Source of the DNA: Paratinospora sagittata
Lineage: Eukaryota > Streptophyta > Magnoliopsida > Ranunculales > Menispermaceae
DNA length: 64,000 nt
Reading direction: 5' to 3'
Assembly: GCA_035771175.1 (NCBI GenBank)
Contig: CM069596.1
Location: 14,199,501-14,263,500 of the forward strand
The notes beneath the pieces are model-generated. The model was not told the origin of the DNA and searched no databases. It saw nothing but the letters and a program-made list of their open reading frames with translations. Position numbers and translations under genes: made by a program. Below are positions 33,250-46,508 of the stretch, in pieces. How positions within the stretch are numbered: position 1 is the stretch's first letter; the number at the start of each line of letters is the position of its first letter.

Positions 33250-36202
33250 TGTGGCGACCCCGGGCCCCGAACCACCAACCCCTCAGGGAATGGCGTGCGG
33301 AATGCGGGGGCGGGACGCCTGGCGTAGGCATCTCCGACCACTCCTCAACTCCCGTGAGGTGGTTGAGACCCTACGAGCCTTATCTCAAACAACGACATAA
33401 TATTAAAAGGTACTAAACAAAACTACCCACAGTATTAATCATCAAAGACAAGGGATAATCCATAAAAATGAACCATAAATAAAATCATAATCCCTACAGT
33501 CCATTAAAATTGACATACACATAAAGTCCAAAATTGTGGGTACAAATAAAAACCGTCATATGCCCACATTGTCTATCTAACAAGTCCCAACTCACCCATA
33601 CTACAATGTGGTAAGTGTTATATTACATAATCCAAAATATAATACTTCATAATTTAAAACACAGTTCAATCAAAATGCCTCTCAACTCACATCGAGGCTT
33701 TGGATTCTCTCGCAGGCAAGGCCCTCAAGATATAACTACTCCTTTGTCCTTATTCGGGACAGAAGGACCTGAAAGAGGAAAATGAGGGTGAGCCAACGGT
33801 GCCCAGTGAATAGAATTCAGATATGCTATTAATACTCATCAATAAATATCATGTATGCATGTCAATGTGTAGCATGATTTAAAAGCTCATAACATATAGA
33901 TATCAAACATTTATAATAAGTTCGATGCAAGTAAAAGCTTATCAATTTGGATCCACATTCCACATGCATTGGGTTACTAGTGCACGTCTATTTCACCGTA
34001 CTGTTGATCCCAATCATGTTTATTTGGGTTACTAGTACACGTCTATTTCACCGTGCCGTTGACCCCAATCATTTCCTTTCCTAAAACCCTCCTATGACAA
34101 GGTTAAGTCCCCCTATTAGCCAGATAGATGGGCCCAACCAAAGTCATAAGGTTTTCTCAAATCAATGCATCATTCAAAACATTAGAACACATTCATGCTT
34201 TCAACATACAATATATATAAGTGATATGATGACATAAAAGATATAATCATAAATGAAGTCTACTCACAACCAAGCCTCGCGAGAGTATTTAACCACACAC
34301 GACCACCAAACCGAATCAACCCAATCAAGATCCTGAAACATACATCAATATCCTACCATACATCAATTTCTATGCTCAATCACATAGACATTACACATCA
34401 ACCCTAAATCAGCCCACATATAAACAATAGGCCTAAATCTCATCTAATCCCATCATTCAACTCAAATCACATGACTTAGGCCTCTAATGCATAGTTCTCA
34501 TACATAAACCATTCTATTAATCAAAAATACTGATTTTCAATTCCTTAGGCATAAACATGCCCAAATTTGGTCACTTGATCACAAGTAGGCCTAACTCATG
34601 ATATGGTCACAACCACCAAATCAGTAGCATAATCAACCCTAATCATGCTTAATTAAACATAAGTTGCATCAATTCAATGATTCTAGGCCAAAAGCATCAA
34701 AAGCCCCAAAATATGAAAATTTTCATACTTAGGCCATATTGCCGATTTACACTAGGTCACCATGTTCAACCATGTATATCACTAATTTTGCATCATGGGT
34801 TCATCAACAATGGCAACTAGGTCAACATAGTTGATATGCAAGCTATTTGGAAAGGTCTAAGTATATATTCTAAATTTAGGTCTAATACATACAACCATAC
34901 CAATTCTTCATTTAATATTATGTTCAGATGTGTCAATCTACCAACAGAAATATGTAATAACAAAATCAACTGTACAGATTGAAGTATTTGAAGAAACAAA
35001 CCTTCTGTCCAAATATCAGCCCAATCCAACGGTGGACCGAAAAGATATGTATCTTTGATGAACAAGTCTCTAATCAGACAATTTCTCCTTTTCTGCTGCA
35101 AATACTCAAACTCAGATGACTATATCACACAAAATACTGAATTTATAAGCATCTCCACCGTTCATAAGATAGACATATCAGCTATAAACTATATACCCAA
35201 ATTTGATATCCATCCCACGGTAGATTTAGGAGATCTACAAGTTTGAGCGAAACACCACGAGAAATCTAGAATCTCTGACCAGCTTTGTTCCAGAGGTTAG
35301 ATCTCTCAGAAGAAACTCTAAATCAAGATCTGCACCATTCAGAATGCCGAACTATCTGTTGTACACGACATACCCAAATTGTGTATCCATCCAACGGTAG
35401 ATTAAGGAGATCTATAAGTTTGAGTGAAACGGTGCGAGAAATCCAAACTTTCCGACCAGCCTTGTTTGAGAGGTTAGATCTCTTAGAAGAAACCTCTGAT
35501 CAAAATCTCCACTGACCAGAATGAATAACCATAAGTTACGAACTTTCTGACAAAGTTTGATCTCAATCTGACCATAGATTCCAAAGATATACCTCTTTGA
35601 TGAAAACGTCGCAGGGATCTTCCTCCTGCAACTCTCTCCTTCTTTCTCTTCTTCTTTCCTTTCTCTCCACTCACCTTTTTCTAGCACTTCCTTGATTCCC
35701 TCCTTGATTCTCTCCTTGATTCTCTCCTTGTTTTCCTCCTTGATTCTCTCCTTGATTCCCTCCACTCATTCTAGCACTTACTTGAGGGCATGGGACACTT
35801 GTCCACTTTCATGCACCAACCTTCACATGTGTTGGTCTCATACTACCCATACCAACCACATGTACTTTAACCAATTTCATGCTTCCATGTATTTTAAATG
35901 TCCAATCCATTTAATACACCAAATTTTTATTCTCATTTATCCTTTTATTCAATCAATCCTAACTCATATCAATTCATGGTTTAATGGGTCCATGCATAAA
36001 TAATAACATATGCATTATAATTTAATTTAACATGACCCATATACAATTTATGATACACATATTTATATACATTATCAAGTATCAACTATTCAAACATTAA
36101 ACAACCATCAAACAAACACCAAACATATCAAGGCAACGCATAGAGTTTGAGCAAAGTGCAATTGAGTTATGGGCTAGATGAAATAATTTTTGGGGCGTCA
36201 CA
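33250..36202 (-). mobile_element. Solo LTR, Del/Tekay-like, minus orientation
   Basis: 2,953 bp, from TGTGGCGACCCC to GGGGCGTCACA, with perfect target duplications actgt at 33245-33249 and 36203-36207. Orientation is taken from the minus-strand block 'ttcactgggcaccgttggctcaccctc' (about 33780-33810), as in Del/Tekay LTRs. Inside are a duplicated 48-bp unit (33971-34017 and 34025-34072), a duplicated segment of about 180 bp (about 35215-35325 and 35395-35510) and a 15-bp minisatellite at 35689-35763. Confidence 0.85.
35689..35763. repeat. Minisatellite, tccttgattctc-type, about 6 copies
   Basis: Tandem units of about 12-15 bp (ctccttgattctctc) lie within the solo LTR. They give a spurious lysine/glutamate-rich minus-strand frame. 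Confidence 0.85.
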
Positions 36203-36207
36203 ACTGT

Positions 36208-37296
36208 ACATAGTATTACACAAAACTAAAGAAGTCATGGGATGAGCTTACATGCTTGGTACCTATTCCACAGTGCACATGTGGTGCAACAAAATAGGTA
36301 GCTGATATAACTTTGTTCAATCATTTAATGCAATTTCTTATGGGGTTGAACAACACATTTGATCGCATTAGAAATCAAATTCTAGTAACTGATTCCCTAT
36401 CGAGTCTGAATAGAGCCTACTCTTTGGTTCTTCGAGTTGAAAAACAAAGGGAGGTACAGGTTTCATTTACTGATAACAATAGCAGCAGTGCTATGATGAT
36501 TAGAACACAAACCTTCAAGAAAGATGGACCTGGTTTTTCTATGATAAATGGAAAAAAATTTGATAGACATTGCGATCATTGCAATGTTAGTGGACATCTT
36601 AAGGAAACACGTTTCAAGTTGCATGGTTACCCAGAATGGTATAAAGAGCTCAAGGAGCAGAAAGGAAAAAGAGTAAAGAAGGCAAGGGAAAATATGGTGG
36701 ATACACCTCTCAATTTGGTGAATGAGTTGGAAAGTGATAAAGGGACATGTTTGACATCTGCTATATTTGAATTGGTACAACAAGAAATCGCAAAATCCAT
36801 CAAAGGGAAGTTTGTGGTTGATGGGAATTGTGTCAATTTTGCACACACATTTGGTTTTTCAATTATAACTCGTATTTTTGCTTTGAATACAATTGATTTG
36901 TTAGATTCTAGTGCTTGGATAGTAGACACATAAGCATCTAATCATATGTGAAAAGATCTTTCTCTCCTTGAAAAAATATCCTTATTACATAACCCCATAC
37001 CAGTACATCTTCATGATGGCTCAATTAAACATGTTCAACATAGTAGCCATGTTACACTTCATCCAAAAATAGTGCTTAAAGACGCCTTACATGTTCCAAC
37101 TTTCAAATTCAACCGCTTATCTGTGCAAAAATTATCAGCCACATCCAACATGAAGATCATTTTTTATCCAAACTATTATGTTTTACAAGACCTGAAGACT
37201 GAAGAGTATTTAGCAGTAGGTAAAGTTGCAAGAAGTTTATACATTTTAGACAAATCTTCTTTTTTTGTTACTGTTTTACCTTCCTGGGATACCTAT
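36208..37296 (+). pseudogene. Copia-3 gag C-terminus, protease and pre-integrase
   Basis: 36313-36933 reads LMQFLMGLNNTFDRIRNQIL (UBN2 end), then a zinc knuckle CDHCNVSGHLKETR in which the last cysteine of CX2CX4HX4C is arginine, then HGYPEWYKELKEQ. The protease start SSAWIVDT runs into a stop where the glycine should be, then ASNHM. 36950-37296 has HDGSIKHVQHSSHVTLHPKI and LKDALHVPTFKFNRLSVQKL, typical of the protease/pre-integrase stretch. A frameshifted part lies at 36208-36312. The sequence is cut at 37296 by the next solo LTR and continues at 39958. Confidence 0.8.
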
Positions 37297-39952
37297 TGTT
37301 GGTCCACCCAAGAGGGGGGTGAATTGGGTGTAATGGTCAATTTTAAACTTTTCCAATGACTTAGTGATATACATTGGTACATTGGAACTAAATGCACATA
37401 CCAACCGAAACGTAAAATGCATAACAGAAAATGCACTAAGATTTATAGTGGTTCTGCTAAGTCTACACCCACTACCTAATCTCCCGATTAGGATTTCCTC
37501 AATCCATTAACTGATTCTCTTACGGGTGAGAAGCAAACCGTTACAACTGCCCTTTTATAGGTTAAAGGCAAACCTATCCTTTTAGAGGCTAAGGATGAAC
37601 CGTATTTCCTTTTTTTAGGATGAGAAAAAACTCATGTTCCTTTTACGAGATAAGGAAGAACTGTGATCCTTTTACGGGATGAGGAACAATTGTTTTCCTA
37701 CTTGCAGGTGAGGATGAACCTTAACATGATTTCAGCCCTAAGATCATTAAGTGAATTACATTCACTTGTCCCGCTTGTTTCAATCCAAAAACACACCAGC
37801 ATTACAACACAAACTGATAATGTTGATTCTAACTGAGTAGAACATTTTACAATTAAGCTCATGTGCATAGCATTACAAAAATGTAATGCTAAGAGAAAAT
37901 ACACTTATAGTCTTTTACCGTTCAATGTTCAGTATTGCTCACGTGTAGTTTCGAAAGGCGTGTATGATATGCAAATCAATTAAGTGTTTCTTTGAAAATA
38001 ATATGATACCAATGAAACATTGACGTAAAAAATGAAGGACCGGTGTAAAACATGGACATAGAAGGTTTTCAAAATAGATATAAAATATAAGTATGAAAAC
38101 TTCTGGCTCAGTATTCAGTAGTTGACATAACTACTGATGTAGTTCAATACAGTACTTAAGATATGTAATCAAGTACAACTGTATCTCTCATGAACTACTT
38201 CTCAAATTATTTCTTCAGCAAGATTGATATCAAGTATAGATCAGTACTGAGAACTTAAGTAGATACCAAATTAAATAGATTTTCAAAGATAAAGTATAAC
38301 TGAAGCACAATATGAAAATCTTTTGAATACGTAAACTTAGAATGTTTGAAAACTTTTGAATTATTGAAAAATGACTAACATTCAAAAAGTTTTTGGCACA
38401 ATAAAGATTATCGGCAAGTTGTTTGATTCAAAGTGTTGGTATTTATATACCTAGTAGACAATAGTCGTTAGACATTTGAAATTCAAATACAGTGTGAACG
38501 TTTACGCACAACGACTAGAATGTTATATGAAAATGGCAACTGTAGATTTCACTAACATTCTGGTTCTTTTCAGATTACTTGAAAAATGAAAGTTTTAGAA
38601 AAACTTAATTCATGTATCAGAGAAGATCTCTGATAAATCTGAAAAGGACTCTATGCAAAGATCTGTTCCGAAACGGTAGACTGATATAGTGTACTTCTTA
38701 TAACAGTGACGGTTGTTGAATTAGCGTCCTAATTCCGTAATTAGCGTCCTGATGCATAATATCAACTTTTTCGTTTTGTTTCTTGAGGGCGCTACTGATT
38801 CGTAAGCATCTTGACTTTCTTTGCGACATAAGTGACTTAACCCTGAGGGCGCTAATGCACAGTTAGCATCCTAACTTTGTTTTAAAATAATTAAGTGCAT
38901 GAGGGCGTTACTTTCCGAGTAAGCATCCTACCAATTAAAACATAAAACACAACACGAGGGCGCTACAACTATGTAAGCGTCCTACCAAATATTTAAAATG
39001 TTTGAAGAATAATACAAAACACGTTGAAGGACAATCAGCATCCTGAAAGTTATTAAGTTAATTCCCAAAAGTGAGGGCGCTCCTATCCAGGTAGCGTCCT
39101 GATAGATTATTCAACTTATAACTATCAGCGTCCTCAAAGATACATTCTTTGAAGAACTTTAGGAATCTTTCAGTAAGCTGAAGTTGAGTCAGTGTGCTAA
39201 CAACTTCAGAGGTTGACTAAAGGGAGGTCGCTACTTACAAGTAAGCGTCCCAATGAATCAGTTCAATTCTACCTTGAATGTCATCAGCGTCCTAGTGAAC
39301 TATTAGCGTCCTGACTTATCAAGTTCAGGAGAGCGCTGCTAACTCATTAGTGTCCTGAAAGACTCTTGAAAAATAATTTTTGACTCGTGATTAAAAATAC
39401 GATAAATGCGAATAAAAACTCGATAAATTTCAAGATAAACAAAGAAAATTAAATCATTTAAAATACTGTAAATCATAAGATTAAAACATGTAGATATGCA
39501 AGTGGTTTGTGCATGGTTTTGGAAAACGTTTGAGCAATGTCGATTAGAGAAAGATATACCTTAAATATTGTGTATTTCTTATATTTCTCATAATCGTTAA
39601 ATCCAACTTTTTATTATGAGATCTTCAATAAGAACTTCATGCTGGAGTTGAATGACTTGAACGTTAATCGAAAGATGAAGACTTGAAGCTTGATCAAAAT
39701 GTTCGTGTGAAGTGATCTTGAAATCATGATATGATCATTGAAGTCCTTTTGATTGAAACGATCTTGAACGTCTCCTATGACTTTGAGTTCCTTGATCGAA
39801 TCATTCTTTAGATTTTTTCTTTCCTGAGGTGCTGAGATACGTTCTTGATAAAAGCTCGTTAGCACCAAAAGTGATTTTGTTTGTGATCATCAAAATATAC
39901 TTCATCAAGTATACTTAGGGACATGCTAAGTGATAAACCTCTAAGGTTAACA
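37297..39952 (-). mobile_element. Solo LTR of the Copia-1-like family, minus
   Basis: 2,656 bp, with perfect target duplications cctat at 37292-37296 and 39953-39957. On the minus strand it starts TGTTAACCTTAG and ends GGACCAACA. It contains about seven U3 hairpin units (38700-39360), a CCCGTAA-type hairpin array (37500-37720) and the terminal hairpin CCTAATC/GATTAGG (37475-37492). Removing it rejoins the Copia-3 pre-integrase frame. Confidence 0.9.
38700..39360 (-). repeat. U3 hairpin array of the 37.3-kb solo LTR
   Basis: On the plus strand, units read gagggcgctac, 6-9 bases, then gtaagcgtcct. Copies start near 38785, 38843, 38901, 38952, 39072, 39223 and 39327. Arms GGGCGCTAC and GTAAGCGTCC pair almost fully. 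Confidence 0.8.
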
Positions 39953-39957
39953 CCTAT

Positions 39958-40875
39958 CCATCACATAGCTCAACATTTCAAAATAATTCATCTACTACCT
40001 TCATTTCTGCTAAATGTAGTGAATCATGTAATGCAAATAAATCTTCAATGGTTTCTCATTTGCTTTGGCACAAAAGACTTTGACATGCCTCTTATGAAGT
40101 ACTAAATCATTTAGATTTTTCTTCTTGTTCTTCAACTATTTCTACTGTACCATGTGATGTTTGTTCTTTGTCAAAACAACATAGATTACCATTTCCTAAG
40201 AGTCATGCTAATTCTGTTAAGTTTTTTGACTTCATTCATTTAGATCTTTGGTGTCCTTAAAAACAACAATCTTTATCAGTAGCACACTATGAACTTATTA
40301 TTGTTGATAGCTATAGTCCAGCTACTTAGACTTTTTTGCTTTAATCCAAACACCAAACCTTCCATACTCTTAAGAATTTTCTCATACAGATACACACCCA
40401 GTTTCAAGTTCAAGTCAAGTCAGTTAGAACAAACAATGGTATAGAATTTGTCAATAATGATTGCCATACCATGCTTTCTCAATTTGGAATCATTCACCAA
40501 AAGACTTGTGTTTACACACCACAACAAAATAGTGTGGTTGAAAGAAAACACAAGCATATTTTACAAGTTGCTAGAGCTTTTATGTTTCAATCTAACCTAC
40601 CAAAACAGTTTTGGATGGATTTAATACTAGTGGCCACTTATATCATCAATTGACTTCCCACTTTAGTTCTTCAGTGGCAATCTCCTTATGAACTTCTTTA
40701 TCAAAAGTCTCCATATTATAGCACCCTTAAATGTTTTGGTTGCCTTTGTTATACCACTAACACTCAACCTCATAAAAATAATTTTTCTCCTCGGGCTTTT
40801 AAATGTGTTTTTGTTGGTTACAATCTTGGCCAAAAGGCTTACAAAGTTTATGATCTCAATACTCATAAAGTTTAT
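39958..40875 (+). pseudogene. Copia-3 integrase
   Basis: Blocks in order: LLWHKRL.HASYEVLNHL (H of the zinc-binding HHCC), CDVCSLSKQHRLPF (the CC pair), FFDFIHLDLW (first catalytic D), VRTNNGIEFVNN (second catalytic position, where D is replaced by N), YTPQQNSVVERKHKHILQVA (the E of DD35E), SPYELLYQKSP, and KCVFVGYNLGQKAYKVYDL at the end. The integrase inserts element cDNA into the chromosome; this copy has stops (for example 40089, 40258, 40328, 40651) and the D-to-N change. It breaks at the tttat duplication and continues at 42885. Confidence 0.85.
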
Positions 40876-42879
40876 TGTTGGCTCAGATGTGTCCAAGAGG
40901 GAGGTGAATTAGACACTTAGCAAATTTTAACCTTTCTTTAAAACGTATGTTGTAATGAAAGCAGATTAAACAAGTATGGTAAATCAAACACAATAACAAC
41001 AATGAATACAAGACACACAAGATTTAGAGTGGTTCGGCCTCGCATACATCCACTACCTGACCTCCTCAGTTAGGATTTGTCCAAACTCCACTAAGGATCT
41101 TCTTATGGGTGAAGACCAAACCGTTACACCTTCTCCATTTACGAGCTTAAGAATAATCTTTCTCAACTTCTGGGTGTGAGAACGACCGTTACAACTCGAG
41201 CAACACATGTTCTAAACCAGTGACTAACCAGTCACCAATACCAAGGTACAAGATGAAATATAATTCCCTTTACTTAGAATCAAAGTGATACTTACAAAGC
41301 TTTGGATTGAACTTTCTGTTACCACAGATTCAACAAAATATGTATGATGAAGCACAATTGAAAGTTGGTTCAAAAAGTTTTCTTCTTCTTCAATGGATTT
41401 TTGAAAAGATATGAATGAAGATCAACAAATCCAGCAGACTTAACGTATTTCAAAGTTGATCGAGAGTTTAAAGCAGCAAGTAGAAGTATAACTTTCAAGA
41501 GTATTTGCACAAGTGAAAACTGTTTAAAGATTTGAGAATAAGTTATCAGTTTTTCTCGTTTTCGTATTCTTTTTCAATCTGTTCTAAGATAGCATATATA
41601 TAGAGATAGCAATGGCGTAATGGGCTTGAACTTTTTGAAGTAGAATTTTGGCGCACAAAGCTATTTCAAACAACAGACACATTTTTTTCCCGAAAAGGAT
41701 TGAATCAGTCTGTGCATTTACGATGAAAACACCTGAATTTTTTTTATCATTCATGAAAATAGAATGTTCTGATAAAGTATTGGAACGTTATGAAAATATT
41801 CAAAAAGTTCTAAAAAATGTTTTGAATAGTTTTGAAAAGTGTATCAGAAAAAGTGCAAATAGCAACTTTATCACAGTGTTGGATTAGCGTCTTGACGCGT
41901 AAAGCCAACTTTGTCATTTTGTTCCTTCAGGGCGCTTATAGACTGTAAGCATCCTGCTGAACTATGAAGTGATGGCACTACTAGAAAATAAGCGTTCAGA
42001 CTTACTTAACGTTTAAAAATGAATAAATCTGTGAGGGCATTGTTTAAAGATAAGCGTACTGACTTGTTTTTGAAACACTTAAAATCACAAGGGCGCTACT
42101 AATTTTGTAAGTGTCCTAACAGTCAAAGCATGAAAACATAAGGGCGCTACTAGAGAAGTAAGTGTCCTGGTGTTTAAGACTTTTAAAACGACTGAAAACA
42201 TAAAAGTGTTACTGGACAATCAGTGTTCTGATGTTTAAAAATTATCAGCGAGCTGATGTTTAATCAGTGTCCTGATAAGTTCCTTGGTTGATTCAATGAG
42301 GGCACTATTGTCAAAGTAAGCGTCCTGATAGATGTGAATTTTTCAACCTTGAACATTATCAGCGTCCTAATACATCAACAGCGTCCTAACTAACTAAGTC
42401 CAGGAGGGCGCTGCTGAGACATTAGTGTCCTGATAAAAACACATCAGTGTCCTGATGGACACTATAAAATAGTTTTGATATTTTTCAACTTTTAAAGCTC
42501 GATAAAACAGGATTAACATCGGTATGTTTGAATCAAATCTATTATAGAGATTTCATTATAAGTGATCAAAAAATACTTCGAAATCAAATCAACTAAACCA
42601 TGGAATCATGCATATTGTTGAATCATATGATAAAAGAAGTTCTACAACCTAACACAATCTAATAGCACACAGATATGTCTTCAAACAATCATGGTCTTCA
42701 AATTGATCTTGATAGCTCTTTCACCATGCGTTATCGATTTTTCGGGTGAGCTTTCATGTGAGATTAGATGTGTAATGCATATAGTATTATTATAATTAGA
42801 ATGTAGTTTGCAATCATCAAAATATCTTTCTTATTAAAAACATATTCTCGTAAGGAACATGAGGATAATTAGTTCAACA
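40876..42879 (-). mobile_element. Solo LTR of the Copia-1 family, minus
   Basis: 2,004 bp, with perfect target duplications tttat at 40871-40875 and 42880-42884. On the minus strand it starts TGTTGAACTAATTATC and ends TGGACACATCTGAGCCAACA; that end closely matches the Copia-1 LTR end at 2110-2129. It holds a U3 hairpin array (41880-42450). Removal joins KVY to SRDVIFHES of Copia-3. Confidence 0.9.
41880..42450 (-). repeat. U3 hairpin array of the 40.9-kb solo LTR
   Basis: About eight units of agggcgct...taagcgtcct type, many with one or two changes (gggcactattgtcaaagtaagcgtcct at 42300). Confidence 0.75.
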
Positions 42880-42884
42880 TTTAT

Positions 42885-44352
42885 ATTACTAGAGATGTCA
42901 TTTTTCATGAATCTATTTTTCCTTATCATGACACACCATTGAATTCGTCTAGTGTTTCCTTGCCAAATAATTCTTTTGATGAAAACATTGTTTCTACTAC
43001 TAGTACATCTTCTACAACCCCTATTTTACCTTCTACATCTCCTCTTATTCCCTATATTTCTAATTTTGATTCGTTGTATGATAATACAATTAACCCACCT
43101 ATTGATCCACCTATAGAGGTCACACTTAGACAAAAAGTACTAGACTTAAGAAAAAACCAGCTTGGCTGTAAGATTTTGTTTCTAATGTAATTCATATTGT
43201 TATTATACCTGCTGCGGATAACTCTTCAGGATTTTCCTCTACTTCTTCACTTACCCCTCACACTTTTCCTTATTTCTCTGCATCATATATGGCTTTCCTT
43301 GCTAATGTGTCTATTGTGCAAGAACCAACTTCGAGCATAATGGGTTGATGCCATAAATAAAGAGCTTCATGCATTAGAAGCAAACAAGACTTGGGTGTTA
43401 ACTTCACTACCTCCAAGCGAAAAGGCTATAAGTTCTAAATGGATCTATAAAGTTAAATTTCATCCTGATGGAAGTATGGACAGGTTTAAGGCAAAGCTTG
43501 TAGCTAAGGGATATAATCAAGTTGAGGGTGAAGACTACTTTGATAGTTTTTCCCCTGTTGCTATGTTAGTTACTCTCAGGATTTTTCTTGCTATTACTGG
43601 AGCTAAGTCATGGACTATACATCAATTAGATATTAACAATGCCTTCCGTCATGGTTATTTGGATGAAAAAGTGTAAATGTTCCCTCCTCAAGGCTACACT
43701 AAAGCAAATCATGGTGATGTATGTTTGCTAAGACGTTCCCTATATGGTCTTAAACAAGCTTTTAGTCAATAAAATCATGAAATCACTGTCCAGCTATGCA
43801 ATTTTGGTTTTCTTCAATCTGCTCATGATTACTGTCTTTTTGTTAAGAGTTCTACTTCTTTTCTTGAGCTGATTGTTTATGTGGATGATGTGCTAATCAT
43901 TAGTTCTAATGAAGATGATATCTTAGTTGTCAAGAAGTTTCTACATTCCCAATTTACCATTAAATACCTTGGTTACGCGAGATATTTTCTTGGTCTTGAA
44001 ATTGCTAGCGCAATAGAAGGGATATATATAAATCAAAGAAAGTATAAATTAGATATACTTAAAGATGTTGGTTTGTTAAGTGCTACATCTACTTCTACTC
44101 CACTCCCTAAAGGTCACAAGTTTTCTCATGATATGGGGCCAAAACTTCAAGATCCTAACAGATTTTGAAAGGTTTGTTGGTCGTCTACTTTATCTCAATT
44201 TTACATGACACGATATTTGTTATAGTGTTAAGCAATTGAGTCAATATGTTCATTCATCATGTCAAGCACATTGGGATGTCGTTATGCATGTTCTCAGATA
44301 TCTTAAAAGGTGCCCTTCAACAGGCTTATTCTACCCTTCTAAGAGTTCTTTC
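42885..44352 (+). pseudogene. Copia-3 reverse transcriptase and start of RNase H
   Basis: 42885-43190 is the Ser/Thr/Pro-rich linker after integrase. From about 43340: [88 protein letters not shown], and the catalytic YVDDVLIISS (about 43878), then YFLGLEIA and YINQRKYKLDILKDVGL. These are ordered blocks of Copia RT (RVT_2). In LDINNAF the usual catalytic D-x-x-N-A-F block is retained. Stops lie at 43674, 43770 and 44166. RNase H begins near 44240 (HWDVVMHVLRYLKRCPSTGL) and is cut at 44352 by the Tekay element. Confidence 0.85.
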
Positions 44353-45750
44353 TGTAATACCCTAGGATTTCACAAAAAACAAAAGAAAACAAAAAAATTG
44401 TATCGTTCGGGCAACCTGCCCTAACGTTCGGGCAGGACGCCTAAACGTTCAGGCGCCAAATCTTCTATAAAAGCAAGACCCCCTCCTCATTTCTCACACT
44501 AAAATCACTCCTCTTGTGATTTTTCTTCTCCTTTTCACAAATTCTGAGTTTTTAGTCTTTTGAGACTCTCTGTGCGGCGCAACGCGATTCTGTCTGGAGG
44601 AAAACGCCAGTTCTTAAAGGAGTTCTTATCTGAAGGTGGGGAACGAAACATAGGTTTGCGTGTCTTATAACTTTTGTTAAAGTTTACATTCATTTATTAT
44701 TATGTCTACCATTCATTTACACAGCATTATTTCGTATAACGTTCATATTGTCATACTTATGCCTGTATATTTGGAGTTCATGTATTACACTGTTGTAATG
44801 CCGGATTTGTGGTCAATCTGGCTCAATCAGACTCGGTCTTGTCCTCAGTAACTTTAAATAGTGAACGAGAGGCAGCGAGCTGCTCTAGGCAATTGGTATT
44901 TAAGCAGACCTCGTGTCTCACCTCTCAACTGGAGACTGATCTGGTTGGTCTTATTGAAAGCTATAAGCTTATACAAGTAATATTAAATGTCCAAACCTTG
45001 CACGTCGTGATACCGACCGTGATATGGATCACCAGACGGCCAAAGTTAGTCTAAATGTTAAGTAAAGACCAAACCAGTAGACTAGACCAGTTCATGCATT
45101 GGCATCATACATATCACCACCTAAGGACGTATGTGGTTTATGATTCATAGAATAGTTAGGAGCGATGCTCGCTATTCATAATATTTCTCTGGAGAGGGAC
45201 GTACAATGAGAACCTGGCTACAGCTAGGGAGGGATATTTGTACGTGAATCCAGAGAGTCGTTCCTGAGGAGGGACGTACAATGAGAACCCGGCTATTCCT
45301 GGGGAGGGACATCTTTACGTGAACTCAGGTGATGTACAATCATTAAACCATTACGAAATGGTGTCATGCATATATACATATTGATTGATTATGATGCTCT
45401 CATGTGTATTTAAGATATTTGATTATGATGTATGCTTTATTAATTGTTATACTCACGAACTATTTTACCCACTGAGCGCGTTAAGCTCACTCCATTATTA
45501 TTCAATTTTTCGTAGGAAATTAGGGTGGACTGGGTGCAGGTTTATGGGGCCCAAATTTTATACCATTTATATTAGTTCATTGAGGATTTTGGGAGAATGT
45601 TCCCTTAACCATTTCATGTACAAAAATATGCTGAAATAAATAAAATCAGACTTGTACTATATTGTATTTCCGCTGCGTACTCTACTGCCATTGTGATAAT
45701 TTCAAATGCGCGCCCCGTCCGCAAGTGTACCGCCAGTTTAGAGTGTGACA
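44353..45750 (+). mobile_element. 5' LTR of Tekay element
   Basis: 1,398 bp, from TGTAATACCCTAGG to GAGTGTGACA. U3 has inverted motifs gttcgggca/tgccctaac and gttcgggcaggacgcc (44400-44457), of which most are missing in the 3' LTR. The TATA box tataaaag is at about 44466. The transcript-end-like block 'actgagcgcgttaagctcac' is at about 45470. Confidence 0.95.
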
Positions 45751-45752
45751 TT

Positions 45753-45768
45753 TAATGGTATTAGAGCA
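45753..45768 (+). other. Primer-binding site of Tekay element
   Basis: TAATGGTATTAGAGCA follows the LTR by two bases and resembles the initiator-Met tRNA complement (TGGTATCAGAGC) with one change. Confidence 0.8.
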
Positions 45769-45845
45769 TACGGTTCACGGCCCGCCCAAGTCCACCAAAT
45801 TAGGGGAAGAAATTATTTACTAGATAAAAAATATCCCTAGAACTA

Positions 45846-46140
45846 TATATATATATATGAATTATATATAGTTGAGATTTATATATATAGTTATGATTTA
45901 CTAAAGCTACATAATGGTTATGATTAAATATATATATATCTATATATCTATGTATATATGGGATATATATATACCACGTTGCTAATGGAAAATTTTGGAT
46001 GAAGAATTTTATTAGATATATATATAGTTGAGATTTATATTAAATATATATCTAGAAAATTACATATTATTTTTATATAGTTTAGATTTAAATATATATA
46101 TATAGTTATGATTTACGAAAACTATATATATGGTTATGAT

Positions 46141-46217
<77 letters not shown>

Positions 46218-46465
46218 ATATATCTATGTATATATGAGATATATATATACCATGTTGCTAATGAAAAAATTTGGATGAAAAATTTTATTAGATATATATA
46301 TCTCTAGAACTATATATATATATATATATATATATCAATTATATATAGTTGAGATTTATATTAAATATATATCTAGAAAACTATATATTGTTTTTTATAT
46401 AGTTTAGATTTAAATATATATATATATATATAGTTATGATTTATGAAACTATATATATAGTTATG

Positions 46466-46508
<43 letters not shown>

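Noticed and set aside
35412..35765. Minus-strand frame rich in KERIKEGIKE repeats
   Set aside because: Produced by the ctccttgattctc minisatellite inside a solo LTR, not a protein gene.
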